DNA of 64,000 nucleotides from Variovorax atrisoli 110B (GCF_000382045.1 NZ_KB907461.1:62001-126000), one strand, 5' to 3'; positions 8,077 to 17,287 are shown, counted from the first letter of the stretch. Program-made: numbers and translations. Notes: a model not told the origin generated them from the letters alone.

Positions 8077-9054
8077 TCAATTGAGTCTGATGCCGGACGC
8101 CTCGACCACCTCCTTCCATTTGCGGTTTTCCGAAGCGATGAAGTCCCGCGCTTCCTTCGGACCGGCTGCGAACGGTTCGATATCCAGGTCCTTCAAGCGC
8201 TGTTTCATCTCTTCCGCTCGAACCGCGCCCATAGCCGCCCGGTAGAGTTGGTCGATCACGGCAGGAGGCGTCGCACGAGGCGCCACGAGGCCGAACCAGA
8301 CCGGAATTTCCAGGTTCGCGATACCCGCTTCCGCGAGCGTGGGGACTTCCGGAAAAAGCGCGCTGCGCTTTCGCCCGGTCACGGCCAGGGGCCGCAATGC
8401 CCCCGATTGCACATGAGGCAATGCTGTCGTGGTGTTGTCGAACATCGCGCTCACTCGGCCACCCAGCAGATCCGAGTATGCGGGGGCCGTGCCGCGGTAC
8501 GGCACATGCAGCCACTCCGTCCCTGTCCGCTGCTTGAAGATCTCTCCGGCGAGATGCAGCGGGCTGCCTGCGCCGGCTGATGCGTAGGTGTATGTGCCGG
8601 GCGCGGCTTTGAGCAATTCGACGAAGTCCGCCAAATTGCGTGCCGGGACTTTGGAGTTGACGACCAGTACGAGCGACGAAAGGCCGAGAATGGTGATCGG
8701 CTCGAAGTCTCGCATCGGCTGGTATCGCAATGATGGATAGATGCTCGAGTTGATGGCCAGAGAAGCGGTGTTGCCCAGCAGCAGGGTGTAGCCGTCCGGA
8801 GTTGCACCGGCGACCATCTGGGCGCCCACCGACCCGGCCGCACCGCCGGAACGGTTGTCGACAACCAGGGTTCCGTGCAGCAGTGGTCCCATCGCCTGAG
8901 CGAGCGATCGTGCAATCAGGTCGTTGGCGCCTCCAGGCGGGAAGGGGACCACGATGGTGATTGGCTTGTCGGGATATTTCGCCGCCGCCGCCGCGCCGTG
9001 CAGGGCGGCCGCAAGCGGCGACGTTGCAAGGGCAAGGAAGTGACGTCTTCTCAC
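8077..9054 (-). CDS. Bug-family (TctC-like) receptor with twin-arginine-type leader
   Basis: A 325-residue periplasmic receptor. The leader MRRRHFLALATSPLAAA has an RRxFL twin-arginine-like motif followed by a hydrophobic stretch and an A-rich cleavage zone. The mature protein starts KYPDKPITIVVPFPPGGAND, then VVDNRSGGAAGSVGAQ and DGYTLLLGN, all Bug hallmarks. The C-terminus KWKEVVEASGIRLN is the usual ending. It overlaps the amidohydrolase by 4 bp (ATGA) and is translated after it. Its 3' end converges on the SDR gene with a 5-bp gap. It probably binds the amidohydrolase substrate or product. No permease genes accompany it. Confidence 0.92.
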   Translation of the reverse strand: MRRRHFLALATSPLAAALHGAAAAAKYPDKPITIVVPFPPGGANDLIARSLAQAMGPLLHGTLVVDNRSGGAAGSVGAQMVAGATPDGYTLLLGNTASLAINSSIYPSLRYQPMRDFEPITILGLSSLVLVVNSKVPARNLADFVELLKAAPGTYTYASAGAGSPLHLAGEIFKQRTGTEWLHVPYRGTAPAYSDLLGGRVSAMFDNTTTALPHVQSGALRPLAVTGRKRSALFPEVPTLAEAGIANLEIPVWFGLVAPRATPPAVIDQLYRAAMGAVRAEEMKQRLKDLDIEPFAAGPKEARDFIASENRKWKEVVEASGIRLN

Positions 9055-10040
9055 GCCTTCACCTTTGCAGGCTCGATGCGCAGGAGGCGGGCGGCGTTCG
9101 ACCAGCCGATTTTTTCCCGCGTGGCGTCGGACAGCTCGAGCTTCTCGAAGAAAGCTGCGCCTGCCCGGTTGGACTCATACGGCCAGTCCACCGAGAACAT
9201 GATGTTGTCCTCACCCATGATGTCCACGGCGCAACGAAACGCAGGGGCCGAGAACGCACCACTTGTCGTGATGTAGAGATTCTCGCGGAAGCAGTCGCGA
9301 GGCGATCTCTTGAGCCCTCGCCTGGAAGCTACGTAGGGCGTGTGATCGACCATGCGATCGAATCCGAACGGCAGCCCCTCGCCGAGATGACCCAGAATGA
9401 TCTTCAGTCGAGGAAAGGCGTCGAAAACGCCTGCAAAAACCAGCCGAAGAAGGTGCATGCTGGCGTCCATCGCGAATCCCCATGCTGGTCGCGCCAGATC
9501 TTCGTAGCCGTTGAAGTAGCTTCCCATCAGGCCTGGATGCGGTGCACCCGGATGAATGTAAATCGGCACATCCTTGGACTGGGCCAACTCGAACAGGGGC
9601 CAGAACTTCCTGTCGTCGAGAAAGAGGCCGCCGGTATGCCCGCTGATCAGCGCGCCCACAAAGCCGCGGCCCAGGTTTCGCTCGAACTCTGACTGGCTCG
9701 AACCCACATCCGAGGTCGGAAGCGCCGCGAAAGCACGGAACCGGTCAGGATGCTCGGCCACTGCGCGAGCCATGCGATCGTTCGCGTCGATTGCGATCTC
9801 CAAAGCGAGCGGGCCAGAAAAAGCCTGCGTGCCTGGGGTCGTCAGCGACAAGACCTGCAACGAGATACCGCTGCGGTCCATTGCGGCAAGTCTGTTCTCG
9901 CCGACGTCAAGCAACTCCTTTTCGATGTCGTGACCGATGTGAGCACTTCGGTCCCGGTACCACTTCTGCCTTGTTTCGTCGTACGTGTTCGTCTTGTGCA
10001 AGGGCGTTGTGATGTGTTCTTCAAGAGCGATCAGCGGCAT
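9051..10040 (-). CDS. Amidohydrolase-family (ACMSD-like) decarboxylase/hydrolase
   Basis: A 329-residue protein from MPLIALEEH; a longer in-frame start at 10088 exists, but conservation begins at MPLIALEEH. The N-terminus is ALEEHITTP rather than the metal-binding HxH of classical amidohydrolases, as seen in the amidohydrolase-2 / gamma-resorcylate decarboxylase branch. Further motifs are IYIHPGAPHPG, ILGHLGEGLPFGFDR and the metal Asp in MFSVDWPYE. Members decarboxylate aromatic or muconate-type acids or open lactones. It is coupled by 4 bp to a Bug receptor and divergent from a LysR gene, so it is most likely an inducible aromatic-acid unit. Confidence 0.87.
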   Translation of the reverse strand: MPLIALEEHITTPLHKTNTYDETRQKWYRDRSAHIGHDIEKELLDVGENRLAAMDRSGISLQVLSLTTPGTQAFSGPLALEIAIDANDRMARAVAEHPDRFRAFAALPTSDVGSSQSEFERNLGRGFVGALISGHTGGLFLDDRKFWPLFELAQSKDVPIYIHPGAPHPGLMGSYFNGYEDLARPAWGFAMDASMHLLRLVFAGVFDAFPRLKIILGHLGEGLPFGFDRMVDHTPYVASRRGLKRSPRDCFRENLYITTSGAFSAPAFRCAVDIMGEDNIMFSVDWPYESNRAGAAFFEKLELSDATREKIGWSNAARLLRIEPAKVKA

Positions 10041-10097
10041 GGTGGTCTGCAATGAACTGGGGAAAGACCGATTACGCCCCGGCCCCATGCATGCGTA

Positions 10098-10118
10098 AAG
10101 TTCAAAACTTCGATATCG
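10098..10118. promoter_or_regulatory. Candidate LysR operator in divergent promoter
   Basis: In the roughly 90-bp gap between the amidohydrolase and lysR starts, a perfect inverted repeat AAGTT-CAA-AACTT (10098-10110) is directly followed by the palindrome CGATATCG (10111-10118). Both are AT-richer than the surroundings. LysR proteins typically bind such dyads upstream of a divergent partner. The dyads are seen; the binding is inferred. Confidence 0.45.
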
Positions 10119-10133
10119 CTATTGATGAAATTC

Positions 10134-11039
10134 ATGAATCGGGTCAAGCTTCGCCAGCTCGAGGTCTTTGTCGGCATCTTTCAACGAAAGAAGATCGCGG
10201 CTGCGGCTGCCAGCCTCGGTATGACGCAATCCGCCGCCAGCATTGCATTGCGGGAACTGGAACATTCGATCGGTGCCGCACTGTTCGATCGCACCACGCG
10301 CTCGATGCTGCCGACGAAGGCCGCACTGGACCTGTTGCCCATTGCCGAGCGAATGCTGCGTGATGCGAGGCTGGCCGTGGGCATGTTCCGCAGCGGATCC
10401 GACCCCGCTGCGCGGCTTGGCATCGCAGTCACCCCGACCATCGCCCAGACGTTGTTGCCCGGGCTGCTCCAAGAGTTCCTTCGGCACCATCCGGATGTGG
10501 AGGTCGACATCCTCGACGTTCCGCCGTCTCGCTTCGTGATGACGATGGTCTCGGGACAGGCCGACCTTGGACTTGGCTACGTTGGAGCCGAAGAGAAGGA
10601 CCTGCGCCAGCACCGGCTGCTGAGCGACCAGCTTTGCCTCGTGTCACGCAGAGTTCCTGGAAGTCCTGCGGGTCCGTCGCCGACCTGGAAATCCATCCAG
10701 AACCTTCCGCTGGTGCTGATCCAACCGGGCTATGGCATACGCGCGCTGATCGATGACACGGCCCGCGAAGCCGGCATCTCTCTGAAGATCTCGCATGAGG
10801 TCAGCCTGCTGACCACAGCGCTGGCGATGGCGCGCATCGGATTGGCGCACACCATCGCCCCTTCGCAGATCGCAGGCATGGGCATGTTCCCAGACCTGGA
10901 CGCGCGCCGGATCGGCGCACCGATCGTCAGGCGGGACATGTCGGCGGTTTTTGCAGTGGACCGATCGCCCACACCTGTGGCACTCAAGTTCTTGAGCCAC
11001 TGCCGCGAGACCATGAAGCGCGCGCCACTCGATGGCTAA
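10134..11039 (+). CDS. LysR-type transcriptional regulator
   Basis: About 301 residues from MNRVKLRQLEVFVGIF. In-frame TTG (10122) and ATG (10125) codons lie just upstream and none has a strong Shine-Dalgarno, so the start is uncertain by four codons. The winged HTH spans about 5-65 (AAAAASLGMTQSAASIALRELEHSIGAALFDR). The effector domain follows with DLGLGYVGAEE and VLIQPGYGIRALID. It is divergent from the amidohydrolase-Bug unit and is its likely regulator, with the effector probably being the receptor ligand or an intermediate. Confidence 0.9.
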   Translation: MNRVKLRQLEVFVGIFQRKKIAAAAASLGMTQSAASIALRELEHSIGAALFDRTTRSMLPTKAALDLLPIAERMLRDARLAVGMFRSGSDPAARLGIAVTPTIAQTLLPGLLQEFLRHHPDVEVDILDVPPSRFVMTMVSGQADLGLGYVGAEEKDLRQHRLLSDQLCLVSRRVPGSPAGPSPTWKSIQNLPLVLIQPGYGIRALIDDTAREAGISLKISHEVSLLTTALAMARIGLAHTIAPSQIAGMGMFPDLDARRIGAPIVRRDMSAVFAVDRSPTPVALKFLSHCRETMKRAPLDG

Positions 11040-11309
11040 CGAGCCCTCGGCCGTCGATGCAGTTTCCAATGCCGCAACATCCCGTGAGAGATGTGAGGCG
11101 AGACATTCATCGAAAAGCGATTGAGGATAAGACGGTTGCTTGTGGGGCTTCCAGGAATTGAGGAGGTGGTGGGTCGATTCCGCACCCAAGCCCAGGGAGC
11201 GGGGCCGGGGCTACGCTTCGCCTCGTCCACCGTCAAGCAGTTGCTTCCATTTCGGGATTGCGACAGAGATGCAAGTCAGTCTCGGGCCATCTCTGCGCGC
11301 GCTGCGCGT

Positions 11310-12239
11310 TCAGGAGCGGGCCCTGAACTGGCTGGGCGACAAGCCGGTCGAATGACGGAAGGCCTTGGAGAAGTTGGCCAGAGACGAGAAGCCCGCCGAA
11401 AACGCGATCTCCTCGATCGAGCAGCTTTCGTCGCGCAGACGGCGCTTCGCCATCACGAGCCGCCGCTCGGCTACGAAGGCATGTGGCGCCCGCCCCGTTG
11501 CCGCACTGAAGCTGCGTGTGAAGTGGCCCACGCTCATGCAGGCAATGCCTGCGAGATCGAGCACGGTGATGTCCTGGTCGAGATTTCCGTCAATGAAGTC
11601 GACCACACGCGACAGACGCCGGCTGTCCAACGGCTTGGCCGTCCTGTCCGCTGGCGGCCGGATCAGCCCCAGCTCCGAATAGTTCTTCAAAAGGTGAGCG
11701 CTGAGCGCCACCGAGAGACTCTCGACGAACAGCCGCCCTACGCCCGTCTCGTTGGACAGTTCACCCACGATCTGGTCCGCGATCATGCTCACGAAGGGAT
11801 CGTGGTCGATCGCCTGGTAACGCAGGCCGGCGCGCGCCGGATCGATGTCGAACTCACGCTGAACCATATCGGAGAACGGCCGCCCGGGCAGGAACAAATG
11901 CAAGCAATCGCCTATGGGCTCAGCCACATTGATGTACTCCTCCTCGACGCCTGCGGGGCAAAGCCAAATGGTGCCGCGGTGGCCATGGGTGTGCTCGCGC
12001 CGGCCACCGCCCGCACGATCGACAAGTGACCGGCCGCTCAACTGGATGGCCACCTCGGTGTCGCGTGGCACCAGTCTCGGAAGCTCGCCTGCTGAATGAC
12101 TCCAGCGCTCAGCCAGGATGTTCGACCAGCCCTGCGCGTTGGAGGTCTGGCGCATCGTGCTGTTGACGTACTTGTCCAACGAATGCGCGAACATGGTGCG
12201 AGGCCGACTCAAGAGGTTGATTGCAGTTGGCAGGCGCAA
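11310..12239 (-). CDS. AraC-family transcriptional regulator
   Basis: A 309-residue regulator (the start could also be MFAHSLDKY at 12194). The N-terminal about 190 residues are a variable sensor domain. Residues about 205-305 hold the double HTH: DITVLDLAGIACMSVGHFTRSFSAATGRAPHAF, then SIEEIAFSAGFSSLANFSKAFRHSTGLSPSQFR. It is divergent from the molybdoenzyme operon with 134 bp between the starts, and no other regulator lies within 5 kb on that side, so it probably activates that operon. A small inverted repeat CGAAT-CATC-ATTCG (12249-12262) sits near its own start. Confidence 0.9.
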   Translation of the reverse strand: MRLPTAINLLSRPRTMFAHSLDKYVNSTMRQTSNAQGWSNILAERWSHSAGELPRLVPRDTEVAIQLSGRSLVDRAGGGRREHTHGHRGTIWLCPAGVEEEYINVAEPIGDCLHLFLPGRPFSDMVQREFDIDPARAGLRYQAIDHDPFVSMIADQIVGELSNETGVGRLFVESLSVALSAHLLKNYSELGLIRPPADRTAKPLDSRRLSRVVDFIDGNLDQDITVLDLAGIACMSVGHFTRSFSAATGRAPHAFVAERRLVMAKRRLRDESCSIEEIAFSAGFSSLANFSKAFRHSTGLSPSQFRARS

Positions 12240-12373
12240 GAAGCGTGCCGAATCATCATTCGCACCCCAGGAAAAGTAAAGGTCGTAATCGGATAAGGCG
12301 CCACGGCCCCTTGCTCGCCAGACTTGCTGCGTAACGCCAATCGCATCAAAGCACCGGAGAGAAAGGACACGCT

Positions 12374-14500
12374 ATGGCCCGACACGTTGTCGTGGGCGCT
12401 TGCCCCCACGATTGCCCCGATACCTGCTCGATCCTGACCACTGTCGAAGATGGCAAGGCTATCGCGGTGCGCGGCAATCCGGATCACCCTTTCACGCGAG
12501 GGCGCCTCTGTGTGAAGGTCAACAACTACCAGGACCGGACCTACAGCGAACAGCGATCGCTCTACCCAATGCGCCGCAGCGGACCCAAGGGCAGCGGCAA
12601 GTTCGAGCGCATCTCGTGGGACGAGGCGCTATCCGAAATCGCCATCCGCTGGAAGGCGCTCATCGCCTCGGATGGCCCGCAGTCCATCCTGCCCTACAGC
12701 TACCTCGGAACCCAGGGCATCCTCAACGGCCTGAACGTGGGGGACCCCCTTTTCAACAAACTGGGTGCCACGGTGTGCGAGCGCACCTTCTGCGACTCGG
12801 GCTCGTGCACCGCCTACATGATGACCATCGGCCACACGCCGGGCGCGGACCCCGAGAGCTTCGTGCATTCGAAGTACATCGTGCTGTGGGCCTGCAATAC
12901 GCTGAGCACGAACTCGCATCACTGGCCGTTCATCGAGCAGGCGCGCAAGAACGGCGCCAAGCTGGTGGTGATCGATCCTGTGCGCACGCGCACCGCGCGG
13001 CTGGCGGATTGGCACATTCCCATCCGTCCGGGCACTGACGGCGCGCTGGCCCTGGCGATGGCGCACATCCTCATCAAGGAAAACCTGATCGATCGCGACT
13101 ACATCGAGCGGCACACACTGGGTTTCGATGAACTCGCCGAGCGCGTGGAGACGTACACGCCGGAATTCGCCGCGGAGCAAACCGGCATTCCCGTGGAGGA
13201 CATCCTCAAGCTGACCCGCGAATACGCCGCGACGCCCCCCGCGGTCGTGCGCATCGGCGTCGCGGTGGAGCGCCATGCAGGCGGCGGACAGACGGTGCGC
13301 GCCATCGCCTGCCTGCCCGCGCTGATCGGCGCCTGGAAGCATGTGGGCGGCGGCTTGCTGCAACTGCCGATCTGGGCCTTTCCGGTGAATTGGCCGGGGC
13401 TGATGCGCCCGGATCTCCAGCCCGAATCGATGCGGGTGATCAACTCCTGGCGCCTGGGCCCGGCGCTCACGGGCGACATGCCGCTCGACCCGCCGATCCG
13501 CTCGCTGTTCGTCTACAACGCCAACCCCATGGCCATGGTCAGCGACCAGGAAAGGATAGAACGGGGTCTCGCGCGCGACGAACTCTTCACCGTGGTCAGC
13601 GAGCACTTCATGACCGATACCGCACGCTACGCGGACATCCTGCTGCCGGCCACGACGCAGCTCGAGCAGAAGGACATCATGTTCTCCTGGGGCCATCTCT
13701 ATCTCTCGTACAACAACCAGGCCATCGAGCCGCTGGGCGAGGCGGTGTCCAACACCGAGCTCTTCAGGCGCCTGGCCAGGGCGTTGGGCATCGACGACCC
13801 GTTCTTCTTCCGGTCGGACGACGAGATGATCGAGGCCTCCATGGACTGGAGCAGCCCGGTTCTCGAGGGCATCACCCTGGAGGAGCTGAAGCGCAAGGGC
13901 TTCATGCGCCTGAACATGCCTGCATCCGACGACTGGGCGCCGCACCGTGAAGGCAACTTCCCGACGCCCTCGGGCAAGTGCGAATTCAAGTCGTCGATAG
14001 CAGCGGGCGGAAACTTCGTGGCGCCGCTCTTCAGGCAGGGCTTCGGCGGCCAGCAGTCGGGTGAGCCGGTGGACCCGCTGCCGCACTACATCGCGCCGAA
14101 CGAAAGCCCGGCAACCGCGGCCGCCCTGGCGCAGCGCTATCCCCTGAGCCTGATCTCGCCCAAGAGCCACGCCTTCCTCAATTCCAACTACGGCAACCTG
14201 CCGGCCCAGCGCGCGCAGGCAGGCGAGGAACAGATGGTGGTGCTGCATCCAGACGACGCGAGTGCACGCGGCATCACCGCCGGGACGCCGATCCGGGTCT
14301 TCAATGATCGGGGCACCTTCGAGGCCAAGGCCACGGTCTCGGCGGACGTCTCGCCGGGGCTCGTGATGGCGCCCTCGGGTTACTGGCACCGCTCGAACCG
14401 CGCCGGCCCTACGGTGCACGCGCTCACGCCCCTGGCCTTCGCCGACCTGGGCAGCGCGCCGACCTTCTCCGACGCGCTGGTGCAGGTCGTCGCGCTCTGA
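12374..14500 (+). CDS. Molybdopterin (bis-MGD) oxidoreductase with N-terminal [4Fe-4S] cluster
   Basis: A 708-residue DMSO-reductase-superfamily enzyme. The Fe-S ligands are Cys10, Cys14, Cys18 and Cys46 (ACPHDCPDTCS...GRLCVKV). The mid region has FCDSGSC (Cys140/Cys145) where this family often places the Mo-coordinating residue, then LWACNTLSTNSHHWP and VVIDPVRTRTARLADWH. The C-terminal dinucleotide-binding domain has SPKSHAFLNSNYGN. No Tat signal is seen, so it is cytoplasmic. A good site (AAAGGA) precedes the ATG. It is followed by ferredoxin, ferredoxin reductase and moaA, implying electrons flow from NADPH through ferredoxin to the Mo centre, i.e. a reductive or hydroxyl-transfer role. 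The substrate is unknown; acetylene-hydratase-like or sulfoxide-reductase-like assignments cannot be separated by eye. Confidence 0.87.
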   Translation: MARHVVVGACPHDCPDTCSILTTVEDGKAIAVRGNPDHPFTRGRLCVKVNNYQDRTYSEQRSLYPMRRSGPKGSGKFERISWDEALSEIAIRWKALIASDGPQSILPYSYLGTQGILNGLNVGDPLFNKLGATVCERTFCDSGSCTAYMMTIGHTPGADPESFVHSKYIVLWACNTLSTNSHHWPFIEQARKNGAKLVVIDPVRTRTARLADWHIPIRPGTDGALALAMAHILIKENLIDRDYIERHTLGFDELAERVETYTPEFAAEQTGIPVEDILKLTREYAATPPAVVRIGVAVERHAGGGQTVRAIACLPALIGAWKHVGGGLLQLPIWAFPVNWPGLMRPDLQPESMRVINSWRLGPALTGDMPLDPPIRSLFVYNANPMAMVSDQERIERGLARDELFTVVSEHFMTDTARYADILLPATTQLEQKDIMFSWGHLYLSYNNQAIEPLGEAVSNTELFRRLARALGIDDPFFFRSDDEMIEASMDWSSPVLEGITLEELKRKGFMRLNMPASDDWAPHREGNFPTPSGKCEFKSSIAAGGNFVAPLFRQGFGGQQSGEPVDPLPHYIAPNESPATAAALAQRYPLSLISPKSHAFLNSNYGNLPAQRAQAGEEQMVVLHPDDASARGITAGTPIRVFNDRGTFEAKATVSADVSPGLVMAPSGYWHRSNRAGPTVHALTPLAFADLGSAPTFSDALVQVVAL

Positions 14501-14538
14501 GCAGGCGCCTCCTTCCCATCTTTTGTTCTTTCACGCAA

Positions 14539-14844
14539 ATGGCCTACGTTGTCACCGACCTCTGCACCGGGTGCCGCTACACGGAATGCGTCACCGTCTG
14601 CCCTGTCACCTGCTTCCACATGGATGAGCGGATGACCTACATCGATCCGGAGAACTGCATCGACTGCGGCGGCTGTGCCACCGCATGTCCGGTGGGCGCC
14701 ATCCAGGCCTCATTCCTTCTTCCTGCCGACAAGGCGCCGTGGATCGAGATCAACAGGCTTCGCTCGGCCGAGACGCCAGTGATCGCCGAACGCCTGCCGC
14801 CGTTGCCCACCGCTGAAGCGCGACGAACGGAGTTGGGGCTATGA
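14539..14844 (+). CDS. FdxA-type seven-iron ferredoxin
   Basis: A 101-residue ferredoxin. The Cys pattern is C9-x2-C12-x4-C17-x3-C21-P, then C40-x2-C43-x2-C46-x3-C50-P. This matches the FdxA family, which holds one [3Fe-4S] and one [4Fe-4S] cluster. The C-terminal 45 residues are a Pro/Glu/Arg-rich tail longer than the cluster domain needs. It lies 38 bp after the molybdoenzyme and overlaps the reductase gene by 4 bp. It is the likely electron carrier between the reductase and the molybdoenzyme. Confidence 0.88.
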   Translation: MAYVVTDLCTGCRYTECVTVCPVTCFHMDERMTYIDPENCIDCGGCATACPVGAIQASFLLPADKAPWIEINRLRSAETPVIAERLPPLPTAEARRTELGL

Positions 14845-16199
14845 GTGATGCCGGCACCTCACCTTTCAGGGTGGCCATCGTGGGCGCGGGACCCAGCGGC
14901 TTCTACGCCGCAGAGCGCCTGCTGGGCTCGGCGCTGCCGATGCGCGTGGACCTGCTGGAGCGCCTGCCTGTGCCCTACGGCCTCGTGCGCTACGGCGTGG
15001 CCCCGGACCACCCCAAGCTCAAGCAGGTGACCGCCGTGTTCGACCGCATCGCGGCGATGCCCGGCTTTCGGTTCGTGGGCGGCCTCGAACTCGGCCCGGA
15101 CGTGTCGGTCGACGATCTGCTGGCGAGCTACCACGCGGTCATCCTGGCCACGGGCGCACCGCTCGGCCGACACATGGGCATTCCGGGTGAAGACCTGCCT
15201 GGCAGCCACCTGGCCAGCGATTTCGTCGGTTGGTACAACGGACATCCGGACCAGAAGAACCGGCACTTCGACCTGTCCGGGGAGCGCGCGGTGATCGTCG
15301 GCCAGGGCAACGTCTCGCTCGACATCGCGCGCATCCTGCTCAAGAGCGTGGACGAACTGCGCCGCACCGACATCGCGGCGCACGCGCTCGAGGCCCTGGC
15401 TCACAGCCGAGTTCGCGAAGTGCACATCGTCGGGCGCCGCGGACCTGCCGATATCCGCTTCTCGCCCAAGGAGCTGCATGAGATCGCCCAGCTTCCTTCA
15501 TGCGAGGCGCTGGTGGACGCAGCCGACATCCACACCGAAAGCTTTGCGCTGCCCGCCGGAACGGATGCGGAGAAGGCCGCGGCCATCGCGATGCTGGAAC
15601 GCCTGGCATGCGTCAGCGCTGCCAGGGAACAACACAAGCGCTGCGTGTTCCGCTTTCACCTGGAGCCGCAAGGCATCGAAGGCGCCGCTTCGGTCGAGCG
15701 TATTCGTTTCGGCAGGCCGAGCGGCTGGGCGGCGGAGCCGGAGTCCGTCGGCATCGACTGCGGACTGGTGTTCTCCAGCATCGGACGCCGGTCCTGCTCG
15801 CTCGAGGGCGTGCCCTACGACGATGGGCGGGGCACGCACGCCAATCTCCACGGCCGCGTCGTCGACGGCGGCAGGCTGGTGAGCGGTCTCTACGTATGCG
15901 GCTGGAGCAAGCGCGGGCCGCAAGGCACCATCGGCACCAACCGCGCCTGCAGCCACGAGACCGCCGCGGCGGTGCTGGCCGACCTGCCTGCCCTGGCGCA
16001 TCGGACGCTGGCGACCGAACATCCCCTCCTTGGCATCATCGGGCCCACGCACCGTGCCGGGAAGTACATCGACTTCCAGGACTGGGCACGCATCAATGCC
16101 GCCGAGGTAGCGCGCGGCGCCAGGCTCGGCAAGCCCAGGGAGAAATTCGTGTCGCTCGAGCATCTTTACGCGGCGGCGCGCGAGGAGCTTCCATGCTGA
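14841..16199 (+). CDS. FAD-dependent NADPH-ferredoxin reductase (adrenodoxin-reductase/FprA type)
   Basis: A 452-residue flavoprotein. The FAD-binding motif is VAIVGAGPSGFYAAERLL (residues about 9-26). It is followed by RYGVAPDHPKLKQV, typical of the adrenodoxin reductase/FprA family, then a second Rossmann motif VIVGQGNVSLDIARIL with VGRRGPADIRFSPKEL for NADP. The C-terminus has GWSKRGPQGTIGTNRACS. It transfers electrons from NADPH to ferredoxin. It is coupled by an ATGA overlap to the ferredoxin gene and overlaps moaA by 7 bp, so the three are translated together. Confidence 0.9.
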   Translation: MSDAGTSPFRVAIVGAGPSGFYAAERLLGSALPMRVDLLERLPVPYGLVRYGVAPDHPKLKQVTAVFDRIAAMPGFRFVGGLELGPDVSVDDLLASYHAVILATGAPLGRHMGIPGEDLPGSHLASDFVGWYNGHPDQKNRHFDLSGERAVIVGQGNVSLDIARILLKSVDELRRTDIAAHALEALAHSRVREVHIVGRRGPADIRFSPKELHEIAQLPSCEALVDAADIHTESFALPAGTDAEKAAAIAMLERLACVSAAREQHKRCVFRFHLEPQGIEGAASVERIRFGRPSGWAAEPESVGIDCGLVFSSIGRRSCSLEGVPYDDGRGTHANLHGRVVDGGRLVSGLYVCGWSKRGPQGTIGTNRACSHETAAAVLADLPALAHRTLATEHPLLGIIGPTHRAGKYIDFQDWARINAAEVARGARLGKPREKFVSLEHLYAAAREELPC

Positions 16200-17230
16200 T
16201 GGAGCTGCGCCGGCCTGCGTTGGTGCCCTCCGTGGCGCCGCTGGCCGACAGTCTGGGGCGGCGGATCAGCTATCTGCGCCTGTCCGTGACCGACCGCTGC
16301 AACCTGCGCTGCGTCTACTGCATGTCGGAGGACATGCAATTTCATTCCAGCCCGGAGTTGCTCTCCATCGAGGAACTGGACCGGGTCGCGCGCCTGTTCA
16401 TCGCGCGCGGCGTCAGAAAGCTGCGCATCACCGGCGGCGAACCCCTGGTGCGCAAGGGCGTCATCGAGCTGTTCCGTTCACTGTCCGGCTGCCTGAAGGA
16501 CGGCTCCCTGAACGAGCTGACACTGACGACCAACGCCCTGCGGCTGGCGCACTTCGCGCAGGACCTCGCGGCGGCGGGCGTCCGGCGGGTGAACGTTTCG
16601 CTCGACACCCTGGATCCGCAGCGCTTCGCGCAGATCACGCGCGGCGGCGCGCTGCAAAAGGTGCTGGACGGCATCGAGGCCGCACAGCACGCGGGCATTG
16701 CCGTCAAGCTCAATGCGGTCGCGCTGCGCGGCGTCACCGACCTGGAGATCCATGAGTTGATCGAGTTTGCGCACGGTCGCGGCATGACCCTGACGCTGAT
16801 CGAAACCATGCCCCTGGGCGAGACAGGCTGCGACCGCACGGAGCAGTTCCTGGGGCTGGATGCGCTTCGCCGCGAGATCGGCAGGCGCTGGACTCTGAGC
16901 GACGTGGCCGATCGCAGCGGCGGCCCCGCGCGCTACGCAAGGGTCGAGCAAACCGGCGGCCTCGTCGGCTTCATCACACCGCTCACCGCGCACTTCTGCG
17001 GCGACTGCAACCGCGTCCGTGTGACGGCTGCCGGCACTCTCTATACCTGCCTCGGGCATGAGAACGGCGTCGATCTCGGAAAGCTGCTGCGCAACTCGAT
17101 GAGCGAGGCGCGCCTGTATGAAGCCATCGGGCATGCCGTGGAGCAAAAGCCCAAGGGACACGACTTCTCGCTTCAAGGACGCGTCTTGCCGGTCAAGCTG
17201 ATCCGCCATATGTCCGCGACTGGCGGGTAG
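16193..17230 (+). CDS. moaA: GTP 3',8-cyclase MoaA (molybdenum cofactor biosynthesis)
   Basis: A 345-residue radical-SAM enzyme. The SAM cluster motif CNLRCVYC gives Cys36, Cys40 and Cys43. The C-terminal second cluster is FCGDCNRVRVTAAG...YTCLG, and the protein ends in the conserved Gly-Gly (ATGG) needed for catalysis. It makes 3',8-cyclo-dihydro-GTP, the first step to molybdopterin. GAGGAG at 16182-16187 serves the ATG at 16193; another in-frame ATG lies at 16199. It is the last gene of the molybdoenzyme operon, so it probably supplies extra cofactor when the enzyme is induced; a second housekeeping moaA elsewhere would be expected. Confidence 0.93.
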   Translation: MLMELRRPALVPSVAPLADSLGRRISYLRLSVTDRCNLRCVYCMSEDMQFHSSPELLSIEELDRVARLFIARGVRKLRITGGEPLVRKGVIELFRSLSGCLKDGSLNELTLTTNALRLAHFAQDLAAAGVRRVNVSLDTLDPQRFAQITRGGALQKVLDGIEAAQHAGIAVKLNAVALRGVTDLEIHELIEFAHGRGMTLTLIETMPLGETGCDRTEQFLGLDALRREIGRRWTLSDVADRSGGPARYARVEQTGGLVGFITPLTAHFCGDCNRVRVTAAGTLYTCLGHENGVDLGKLLRNSMSEARLYEAIGHAVEQKPKGHDFSLQGRVLPVKLIRHMSATGG

Positions 17231-17287
17231 GCATTGCCTCGTCGTTCCTGATCCCAAGGTTGCTGCATGCTCGGCATCCTGCGCAAG

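Noticed and set aside
11210-11300. Minus-strand IPKWKQLLDGG before a stop, resembling a Bug receptor ending
   Set aside because: Only a few residues match and nothing upstream supports it; too weak to call a fossil.
12629-14419. 596-codon minus-strand frame opposite the molybdoenzyme gene
   Set aside because: Fully antisense to a gene with all expected motifs; lacks any recognisable domain.
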